The translations under genes were made by a program, and so were the position numbers. A stretch of DNA of 64,000 nucleotides, taken from an uncultured Prevotella sp. (GTDB taxonomy: Bacteria; Bacteroidota; Bacteroidia; Bacteroidales; Bacteroidaceae). Below are positions 43,953 to 51,120 of this stretch, in pieces (positions within the stretch are counted from its first letter, which is position 1; every line of letters begins with the position of its first letter). The stretch covers positions 26,892 to 90,891 of the forward strand of contig CAKQMS010000007.1 in NCBI GenBank assembly GCA_934254985.1, read 5' to 3'. The notes under the pieces were generated by a model. That model was given only the letters and a program-made list of their open reading frames with translations. It was not told the DNA's origin and did no database searches.

Positions 43953-46133
43953 ATGAAACAAAAATTATTAACTTTATTCGTATTGCTTGTCTCTGCCATG
44001 ACAGCCTTCGCTGATGACGCGACAGGTAGCGGAGTAGGAAGCGAGACTAAAAATGGAAATAATGAATTAGGCTCAAAAGGTGTAGCATATAGTTATACCT
44101 TCACAGAAGAAAACGGTTCTGTAACTATGACCGTGAAAGCCGATGGTACAGGCTGTACAGGCATACCTGCTGATGCCAGTGGAAAGACCTGCTATTTAGA
44201 TTATACCTATGGGCCAGAAAGAGCATATAATGAATCTCCGTCACACACATGGGACGATTTGGAAGCAGAAACCGTCATCAAAGTAAAACTTTGGTGGGCT
44301 GTAGCCTTTGGCCGCTCTGAAACAGGCGACAGCACAAACCCGTACATAACTTACACCGTCAAAGGTTCAAAAATAGATGACGATGAAGCACCTGTTATGA
44401 CAAAGGCTGAGGCTATCTCTGTACGGGACAACAAGGCAACCCTTACGCTTTGCGCTACTGACAATCAAATGAGCACACTAACTTACACCATCAGGAACAG
44501 TGAGACCGTGCTAGCCACTGTAGATGGCAAGCCGGGTACAGATGTCACCTACGAACTTACAGGTCTTACACCTGAGACAGCCTATACACTTGCAGTGACC
44601 GCCAAGGACAAAGCGGGAAATGAATCTTCTGCCAAAGAACTGACATTCACCACCGAAAAAGGCTTTATTCTGACCGCTCCACAAAAGCCGACAATAGCGA
44701 GTGACGCCATTACCTTTATTACAACATATGATGAGAATAAGGATGTGACATACACATTACCCAATTGGGGACAATCAGGACAAGCTGAAGTAATAAATGT
44801 CGAAGGGACTCCAATACTTCACCTTACCAATTTCAACTATCAAGGAATGGAATTTGCAGATCAGGACATGAAAGAAATGAATATGGTTCACATGGATATT
44901 CTTGCCCATAAGATAACTAGAGACATCCGTTTCAATCCGATATTCCGTGGTCCTAAAGAGCAGCCATACACCATTATGACACCTACCGATCCTATTGACC
45001 AATGGAAATCGGTAGACATTCCTCTTGCTGCTTTCGACAACATGGATTTCACGCAGGAAAAAGTGTTCCAGTTTAAATTTGACCATAATGATAATAATGG
45101 TGTCACCGATGAGGTATACATCACTAACCTCTATTTCTACAACAACGGACAAACTGACGGAATGACCATCACCACAGAAAATCAGGTATCTACGGTTTTG
45201 GGCGATATCACTGCTGCAGACGTCGACAAGATAAATACGGCTAACGCTATGGCCATTGATTTGACCAAAGTCAGAACAATTGCAGCTGGCGTAAACATCA
45301 CGCCATTGCACGAGAACGCAATCATCATTGTGAAAGGTACAGCAAACGACAACACACCAAACAGCAAATATGATGCTATCAAGGACATGAAGAATGTTGT
45401 TGTGCTTGGCACCGATGGCTGGTATCGTCCCGTTAACCAGTTAGTGATGACCGATATTCCTGGTGAACCTCTGTGGAAGGGCGAAGGCATCAATAAAGAG
45501 TGGATCAGCACTGAAAAAATAGGTTGGAAGTTAACCCGCACCATTAAAGCAGGCGATCATGCTTCAATATGCCTTCCCAGTGGATACGCTATTAAACCCA
45601 TTCCTGACGGTCTAAGTGTATGGCTGCCTACATCATATAACGAAGAAACAGGTATCACCTTTAACAAAAAAACTGATGAAATCAACAGCAATTTCCCCTT
45701 GGTTATACGTAACACAACCGACAAAAATATTGAATTAGCCATCAGCAATGAAGGCGACATCAACTTCAAAAATTTAATAGCCAATACACCAAATAAATAT
45801 CAATTAGGCACATCAGGTATTTGGTTCTGTGGTAACTTCGAAGAGGCGCTCGTAACCAAGGGCACACAGTGGATAGTAAAGAACGACGGCATACACGCAT
45901 CTGTAGTAAAGGCTAAAGGCACAAAGATTTCGCCGTTCCGTGCCTACTTCACAGGCATACCAGAGGGCGCTTCTGCCAAACTCAACTTCATCGATGGCGA
46001 GGCTACGGGCATCAACGGCGTCAACGCTGAGGCTGCTGCCGACGGCGCCATCTACAACCTCGCTGGTCAGAAGGTGAGCGCTGCCTACAAGGGCATTGTT
46101 ATCAAGAACGGCAAGAAGTATCTGATGAAGTGA
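43953..46133 (+). CDS. Secreted multidomain protein with FN3 and laminarinase-associated glycan-binding-like domain
   Basis: 726 aa. Signal peptide (ending TAFA), an N-terminal beta domain (~20-135), an FN3 domain (~145-235; YELTGLTPETAYTLAVTAKDKAGN), then a domain at ~247-400 with YTLPNWGQSGQAEVINVEG, NFNYQGMEFADQDM, MVHMDIL and LYFYNN. That last domain type is familiar as an accessory module of Bacteroidetes GH16 laminarinases. The rest (~400-690) is unassigned; the C terminus has a sorting tail (GAIYNLAGQKVSAAYKGIVI). No catalytic site seen; glucan binding is inferred. Its codon use is less GC-rich than GH16. Confidence 0.75.
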   Translation: MKQKLLTLFVLLVSAMTAFADDATGSGVGSETKNGNNELGSKGVAYSYTFTEENGSVTMTVKADGTGCTGIPADASGKTCYLDYTYGPERAYNESPSHTWDDLEAETVIKVKLWWAVAFGRSETGDSTNPYITYTVKGSKIDDDEAPVMTKAEAISVRDNKATLTLCATDNQMSTLTYTIRNSETVLATVDGKPGTDVTYELTGLTPETAYTLAVTAKDKAGNESSAKELTFTTEKGFILTAPQKPTIASDAITFITTYDENKDVTYTLPNWGQSGQAEVINVEGTPILHLTNFNYQGMEFADQDMKEMNMVHMDILAHKITRDIRFNPIFRGPKEQPYTIMTPTDPIDQWKSVDIPLAAFDNMDFTQEKVFQFKFDHNDNNGVTDEVYITNLYFYNNGQTDGMTITTENQVSTVLGDITAADVDKINTANAMAIDLTKVRTIAAGVNITPLHENAIIIVKGTANDNTPNSKYDAIKDMKNVVVLGTDGWYRPVNQLVMTDIPGEPLWKGEGINKEWISTEKIGWKLTRTIKAGDHASICLPSGYAIKPIPDGLSVWLPTSYNEETGITFNKKTDEINSNFPLVIRNTTDKNIELAISNEGDINFKNLIANTPNKYQLGTSGIWFCGNFEEALVTKGTQWIVKNDGIHASVVKAKGTKISPFRAYFTGIPEGASAKLNFIDGEATGINGVNAEAAADGAIYNLAGQKVSAAYKGIVIKNGKKYLMK

Positions 46134-46175
46134 TTTCGGCTCTGTAAACACAACAACTAAAAGAAACAATTAATT

Positions 46176-46358
46176 ATGAAAAAGAAAACATATATAGCTC
46201 CTGAAGCGACGGTGACAAACGTGGAGACGACCCCCATCTTGGCGGGTTCGCTTGACCCTAAAAATCACAACGGCACATTGGAAATCAGCTCTGGCGAGTC
46301 TACCGACGGCTGGGCAGACGCCAAACACTACGACGTATGGGCTGACGACGAGGAGTAA
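46176..46358 (+). CDS. Small peptide, 60 aa, at the end of the glucan locus
   Basis: Begins MKKKTYIAPEATVTNVETT and ends in an acidic WADDEE tail; no signal peptide or membrane segment. Starts 42 bases after the FN3 protein gene, so probably cotranscribed. Shares the MKKKxYxxPxxxV start, a mid-protein small-residue stretch and an acidic end with the 56-aa peptide at 5406-5576. Function unknown. Confidence 0.6.
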   Translation: MKKKTYIAPEATVTNVETTPILAGSLDPKNHNGTLEISSGESTDGWADAKHYDVWADDEE

Positions 46359-46641
46359 ATCTCTCTTGTGCCAATTGTCGGCAACAGCCGACGCAAGCCG
46401 TGAGGGCTTCTGACAAAGATGCGGTAAGACGCGAAGAAAGCAAAACGCGCGTTTTCGTGACATGTCATTTTGTCAATTGGCACCTATTGCGAGTCCATGA
46501 CCTGTGCATGTGTCGCAGACGGAGGGGCGGTGGCGCGCTGAAGCGCCTTTCTCTCCACGCTCATGTGCTGGTCTGGAGATAATTCACTATACTTGGAAAT
46601 CGCGTTGCGGAGCAATCTGCAATGCGATTTTTTTTGTGGTA
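46359..46641. other. Non-coding region after the glucan locus with a large inverted repeat
   Basis: No gene seen. GTGCCAATTG at 46368-46377 pairs with CAATTGGCAC at 46474-46483 across 96 bases. The 15-mer TCATTTTGTCAATTG (46465-46479) overlaps the right arm and is shared with the region before SusC (32203-32217). AAATCGCGTTGCGG...GCAATGCGATTT around 46600-46629 is another short hairpin with T8. Confidence 0.5.
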
Positions 46642-46750
46642 TGCGACTAATCGTATGTGTCTATGCGACTAGTCTCATAAGCCATTGCGATTAGTCGCAT
46701 TGGCTATTGCGACTACTCGCATAAGCCAACGAGGCTACTCGCATTTTTTT
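46642..46750. repeat. Array of 22-bp palindromic modules (array 2)
   Basis: Five units begin at 46642, 46664, 46686, 46708 and 46730, each exactly 22 bp. Cores are of the form TGCGACTAnTCGCA and linkers contain AAGCCA or TGGCT. The block ends in T7 and is close to its own reverse complement. Core sequence differs from array 1 but period, linker and poly-T edge are the same. Confidence 0.8.
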
Positions 46751-46891
46751 ATGTGATTAATCAAAAAAAATATGCGCTGCTTGCAACAAATCTTCGTTAA
46801 TCTACGTCTAAACAAATAGAGACCGATAAAAACAATTGGTATACATCGTTAAATAATAATTTATATGCATAACAATCAATACAATACGACT

Positions 46892-47632
46892 ATGAAGCGA
46901 TTTTTCTCTATTATGATGGCGGTAGCGTTGATGTTCGGCTTTGCCGCATGTAATTCAAGTAATGCCAAGGTTGGCGTAGATAGTAAGAATGACAAGTCTT
47001 TAACTTATGATGGTCGCAAGGTTACCAAGCAGCTAAAGAGTCTACCTTATTTCAATAAGATTGTGCTTGATGGGGCACTCGATGTTGAATTCTCGCAGGC
47101 TTCACGTGGAGGAGTTGCTGTCAAAGGACGCAAGAGTATAGTGGATAATGTTAGGGTAAAGGTGAAAAACCAAACCTTATATCTTTCGTTAGACGAGAAA
47201 GACTGGTTTCGCGTAGATCGCTCAGAGAAGGCTGATATCTATGTATCTTCGCCTGATTTGATTTCTGTTGTCATGCGTGGAGCTGGCGACTTTGAAGCTA
47301 AGAATCTTCTTGATACCGATACTCTAAACGTAGAGCTTAATGGCGCAGGCAACATTGATTTTGATAGAATTGTGTGTGATGAGGCTTACCTTGTAGTAAA
47401 AGGTGCTGGCAACTTGGAAGTTGATAAGCTTACAGCCAATCGTACTAAGATAGCTATGCTTGGCGTAGGTAATGCCGACGTTGAATTTGTAAATGCAGGC
47501 CATGTGGACTGTCTGCTGAGCGGAGTAGGCAATATCGACCTCGAAGGAACTGTTAAGTCGTTGAGTAAGAACGTAAGAGGTACTGGCAATATAGACACTA
47601 CCGAACTAATGGTTCGTAGCAGTAGGAAGTAA
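46892..47632 (+). CDS. Head GIN domain (DUF2807) lipoprotein
   Basis: 246 aa from ATG 46892 (in-frame ATG at 46865 would precede the signal peptide). Signal MKRFFSIMMAVALMFGFAAC gives Cys20 as lipidation site. The rest is a right-handed beta-helix-like repeat of the DUF2807 family with GAGD, GAGN, GVGN and GTGN turns (residues ~130-235). These are widespread envelope lipoproteins of Bacteroidetes of unknown role. Single gene, preceded by array 2. Confidence 0.85.
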   Translation: MKRFFSIMMAVALMFGFAACNSSNAKVGVDSKNDKSLTYDGRKVTKQLKSLPYFNKIVLDGALDVEFSQASRGGVAVKGRKSIVDNVRVKVKNQTLYLSLDEKDWFRVDRSEKADIYVSSPDLISVVMRGAGDFEAKNLLDTDTLNVELNGAGNIDFDRIVCDEAYLVVKGAGNLEVDKLTANRTKIAMLGVGNADVEFVNAGHVDCLLSGVGNIDLEGTVKSLSKNVRGTGNIDTTELMVRSSRK

Positions 47633-47686
47633 AGTTTAGAAAACTAAAAAACTTATAAAAAGTTTTCTTAATCCGTGAAATATTAC

Positions 47687-47694
47687 TACCTTTG
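47687..47694 (+). promoter_or_regulatory. -7 box of the head-group operon
   Basis: TACCTTTG, full consensus, about 28 bases before ATG 47722. Confidence 0.7.
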
Positions 47695-47721
47695 CAGGCG
47701 TAATTCAAGACTATATAGATA

Positions 47722-48450
47722 ATGAAATATGCCATTATAGCAGCAGGCGAAGGTTCACGACTTGCGTCTGAAGGTATCGCAGCACCAAAACCACTTGTCA
47801 AGGTGCATGGCGAATGTCTGATAGATCGACTTGTAAGGGTATTTGCAAGCAATGCAGCTGATGAGATTTTTGTGATATGCAATGAGCAGGCTACTGCCGT
47901 AGCTCAGCATCTGACTCAACTTGAGACAGAGGGCTACGAGGGAAAGAAGCTTCCGCTCCGACATATCGTGAAGTCTACACCAAGTTCTATGCATAGCTTT
48001 TATGAATTAAGTCGACTGGTAGGCGAGGGTCCTGTGGTGCTCACTACCGTCGACACTATTTTTCGTGAGCAGGAGTTTTCTGCCTATGTAGAAAACTTTG
48101 AAAAAGCATTGGCTCAGGGTTACGACTGCATGATGGGCGTAACCGATTATATAGACGACGAGAAACCTTTGTATGTAGCTACAGATGCTGCTGATGATAT
48201 TACCGGCTTCTACGATAAGTATGAAGACGGTATTCGTTATATCTCAGGCGGTATATATGGTCTTACTGCCCCTTGCATTCGCATACTCGAAGAGTGTATG
48301 CAGAATGGGGTTAGCCGTATGCGCAACTTCCAGCGTGCTTTGGTGGCAGGAGGATTGAAGCTAAAGGCTTATCCTTTCAGCAAGGTGTTGGATGTGGATC
48401 ATGCTACGGATGTGGAAAAGGCAGAACAGTTTCTTGAGTCGGGAAAGTGA
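47722..48450 (+). CDS. NTP-transferase (sugar/polyol-phosphate nucleotidyltransferase)
   Basis: 242 aa. Rossmann-type nucleotidyltransferase with the signature IIAAGEGSRLASEGIAAPKP (nucleotide loop and Lys), VKVHGECLIDRLV and the metal Asp in TTVDT. Relatives activate phosphorylated small molecules to NDP or CDP derivatives, e.g. LicC (phosphocholine) or the cytidylyltransferase half of di-myo-inositol-phosphate synthase. Being cotranscribed with a CDP-alcohol phosphotransferase favours CDP activation of a head group. Substrate not readable. First gene of a four-gene operon; the next start overlaps its stop (TGATG). Confidence 0.85.
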   Translation: MKYAIIAAGEGSRLASEGIAAPKPLVKVHGECLIDRLVRVFASNAADEIFVICNEQATAVAQHLTQLETEGYEGKKLPLRHIVKSTPSSMHSFYELSRLVGEGPVVLTTVDTIFREQEFSAYVENFEKALAQGYDCMMGVTDYIDDEKPLYVATDAADDITGFYDKYEDGIRYISGGIYGLTAPCIRILEECMQNGVSRMRNFQRALVAGGLKLKAYPFSKVLDVDHATDVEKAEQFLESGK

Positions 48451-49235
48451 TGAAGGTATTGGCTGTTATGCGTGATGTGGTGTTTTCGCCAAATAGCGTT
48501 GATAAGGATAGAGCCATACTGCTGGCTGCAGCAAATTGTTTGAGTAGCGATGTTGTAGTGGTCGACGAGAATAATATCCCCAACGATGTTGCCGACTTCG
48601 ATATTTGTCTAAGTATGGCACGCCAAACTATCAATCTCGACAAATTGGCTTTGCTTGCTACCCAGGGGCTTAAAGTAATTAACAATCCGCTAAGCATAAA
48701 GGCTTGCACACGCTCAATAATAGAAACCGTGATGCATGGCATCAAAACTCCGTTGGCTCCTGCCGTGGGCGATGATGGCTATTGGATTAAGCGTGGCGAC
48801 ATGGCAGCACAAACGAAAGGTGAAGTGCGCTATTGCAAAAACGACGAAGAATTGCAGCAAGCCAAGGTAGACTTCAAGGTTATGGGCATTGATGACTATG
48901 TGGTTTCGGCTCATGTAGTAGGCGACTTGGTGAAATGGTATGCTGTGGAGGGCGGATTCTTCAGATATTATTATCCTTCAGACGATGGCAACACCAAGTT
49001 TGGCGACGAGGCTATCAACGGCAAAGCCAACCATTATGCCTTTGATGCGGATGCCTTGAGACAGGAAGTGGAAAAGGTGGCTCAAGCCATCGGAATAACC
49101 GCTTATGGTGGCGATGCTATAGTTAGAGCCGATGGCACATTCTGCATCATCGACTTCAACGACTGGCCAAGTTTCTCAAGATGTCGCGAAGATGCGGCTA
49201 AGGCAATAGCCGAGGTTGCAAAGCGAATAATATAA
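48450..49235 (+). CDS. ATP-grasp-like protein
   Basis: 261 aa from ATG 48450 (TGATG overlap with the previous stop). The C-terminal half shows ATP-grasp features: a conserved WIKRGD lysine, VVSAHVVGDLVKWYAVEGG and the metal-binding VRADGTFCIIDFNDWPS with Asp and Asn. The N-terminal part is a Rossmann-like pre-ATP-grasp fold. ATP-grasp enzymes ligate a carboxylate to an amine, alcohol or thiol via acyl-phosphate, or phosphorylate inositol-type substrates (e.g. ITPK). In this operon it may act on the head group or its precursor. Specificity unknown. Confidence 0.75.
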   Translation: MKVLAVMRDVVFSPNSVDKDRAILLAAANCLSSDVVVVDENNIPNDVADFDICLSMARQTINLDKLALLATQGLKVINNPLSIKACTRSIIETVMHGIKTPLAPAVGDDGYWIKRGDMAAQTKGEVRYCKNDEELQQAKVDFKVMGIDDYVVSAHVVGDLVKWYAVEGGFFRYYYPSDDGNTKFGDEAINGKANHYAFDADALRQEVEKVAQAIGITAYGGDAIVRADGTFCIIDFNDWPSFSRCREDAAKAIAEVAKRII

Positions 49236-49303
49236 TATAGGTATAGCGCATAACTCGATTTTGCGTTAACGATTACATAGATAAAGATATATAAAAGATT
49301 GTT

Positions 49304-50254
49304 ATGGAAACTAATAAAGAGAGAAAATCATTTTCAGAATTGCTACAGGCTTCTTTCAAGTCAAATGATACAGAAGAGTGGCTCGACGTACATTTCACAC
49401 GTCCTATAGGTCTGGTGTTTGCGTTGCTATGGAATAGCATGAACATCCACCCTAACGTGATTACAATATTATCGATATTCCTCGGAATAGGCTCGGGTTA
49501 CATGTTCATGTTTGAAGACATGATACACAATATCCTTGGTGTGGTGTTGCTGATGTTTGCTAACTTCTGCGACTCTACCGACGGTCAGATGGCACGACTC
49601 ACAGGTAAGAAAACCTTGATAGGTCGTATGCTCGATGGATTCTCGGGCGACGTATGGTTTGCCTGCATCTATTCAGCTTTCGCCTATAGACTAATGGATG
49701 ATAATATTCCATTTACCGATATGGAGTGGGGATGGTGGTCATGGGTGTTGGCTGCTGTGGCTGGCATTTTGTTCCATTCTCCTCAAAGTTCGCTTAGCGA
49801 CTATTATCGTCAGATTCACCTCTTCTTCCTTAAAGGCAAGAATGGTAGCGAGCTCGACAACTATGCTTCGCAGCGTGCTATCTATGAGGGATTGGCAAAG
49901 AAAGATGTTCTTGGTCGCGCATTCTACTTCAACTATGCCAACTACTGCAAGAGTCAGGAGAAACGCACTCCTGAGTTCCAACGCCTGATGGCTGAGATGA
50001 AGCAGAAATATAATGGTGCTGAGGCTTTGCCTGAGGATGTGAAGCAAGAGTTCTTGGCTCAGAGCCGTCCGCTCATGCCATTCACCAATATCCTTACCTT
50101 CAACACCCGCGCTATCTGCGTTTATATCTCTGCCCTTATTGGTCAGCCATGGATATACATGGTGTTCGAGATTACCGTGATGCAGGCTATGTATGTTTAC
50201 ATGCATCGCAAGCACGAGGCTCTTTGCAAGGAGACGTACAATAAGATAAAGTAA
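49304..50254 (+). CDS. CDP-alcohol phosphotransferase family enzyme
   Basis: 316 aa with about six membrane helices. The active-site motif D90-x2-D93-G-x2-A-R98 (CDSTDGQMAR) is clear. The second half reads GRMLDGFSGD: G107, D111 and D116, one residue longer between the last two aspartates than the standard G-x3-D-x3-D. Such enzymes transfer a phosphoalcohol from CDP-alcohol; in Bacteroides one makes phosphatidylinositol phosphate. A ~90-residue soluble insertion (about 160-250) interrupts the membrane region. Operon context: nucleotidyltransferase and ATP-grasp upstream, HAD phosphatase downstream. Confidence 0.88.
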   Translation: METNKERKSFSELLQASFKSNDTEEWLDVHFTRPIGLVFALLWNSMNIHPNVITILSIFLGIGSGYMFMFEDMIHNILGVVLLMFANFCDSTDGQMARLTGKKTLIGRMLDGFSGDVWFACIYSAFAYRLMDDNIPFTDMEWGWWSWVLAAVAGILFHSPQSSLSDYYRQIHLFFLKGKNGSELDNYASQRAIYEGLAKKDVLGRAFYFNYANYCKSQEKRTPEFQRLMAEMKQKYNGAEALPEDVKQEFLAQSRPLMPFTNILTFNTRAICVYISALIGQPWIYMVFEITVMQAMYVYMHRKHEALCKETYNKIK

Positions 50255-50291
50255 ACTTAACTATACACATTATTATATATATAATATAAAG

Positions 50292-50993
50292 ATGATAAAA
50301 GGCTATCTATTCGATTTCGGCGGTACACTCGATACTGCAGGCTGTCATTGGGGACAGATGTTGTGGCATGCATACCAGCGTCAGCAGGTGCCTGTTACTG
50401 AAGAACAGTTTCGCGAGGCTTACGTTCATGGCGAGCGTACCCTTGGTCGTACTCCTATAATACAGAGCGATTATACTTTCCATAAAACTCTCGATGTGAA
50501 GATTCGCATCGAAATGGAGCATCTGTGTACTTCTGGAGCATGGAATGCCGATGAGGCTGAGTTTAAGGAGAAGCATAATGCTGTGCTCGAAGATGTTTAT
50601 CAGAAGGTTGTTGAGATTACTGCTCATAGCGCAGAAGTACTTGCTAAGCTTGCAGAAAACTATCCTATGGTATTGGTGAGCAACTTCTATGGCAACATCA
50701 CACAGGTGTTGGAAGAATTCCATCTTGATGGCTTCTTCAAGAGCATCGTAGAGTCGGCAGTAGTAGGAATACGCAAACCCGACCATCGCATCTATCTCCT
50801 CGGAGTTGAAGCCTTGGGCTTGAAGCCTGAGGAATGTATGGTTGTTGGCGACAGCTTTTATAAGGATATAGAACCAGCAAAGAAGGCTGGATGCTACGCA
50901 GCATGGTTTAAGGGCGAAGGCTGGACAGAACAGGAGTATGACGAGACTATCCCCGACTTGGTGATAACAGATTTGGCTCAGCTATTGGCTTAA
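50292..50993 (+). CDS. HAD-superfamily hydrolase
   Basis: 233 aa. Motif I is DFGGTLD: nucleophile Asp8 is present but the usual general-acid Asp two residues later is Gly, as in a minority of HAD proteins such as phosphonatase-type relatives. Motif II VLVSNF, Lys in VVGIRKPD and motif IV GDSFYKDIEPAKKAG are standard. A helical cap (about residues 15-90) follows motif I. In the operon it is the natural candidate to dephosphorylate a phosphatidyl-alcohol-phosphate made by the upstream enzyme, if active. 37 bases after that gene. Confidence 0.85.
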   Translation: MIKGYLFDFGGTLDTAGCHWGQMLWHAYQRQQVPVTEEQFREAYVHGERTLGRTPIIQSDYTFHKTLDVKIRIEMEHLCTSGAWNADEAEFKEKHNAVLEDVYQKVVEITAHSAEVLAKLAENYPMVLVSNFYGNITQVLEEFHLDGFFKSIVESAVVGIRKPDHRIYLLGVEALGLKPEECMVVGDSFYKDIEPAKKAGCYAAWFKGEGWTEQEYDETIPDLVITDLAQLLA

Positions 50994-51120
50994 TTCTGAT
51001 TTCTCATCATCTCTCATCCTCATACATTATATTATTACACCCCTCTCTCTACACCCCATTATTATTACACCCCAATAAATATAACTCCCCTTTATAAAAA
51101 AGTTCTTTCAATAGGTAAAT

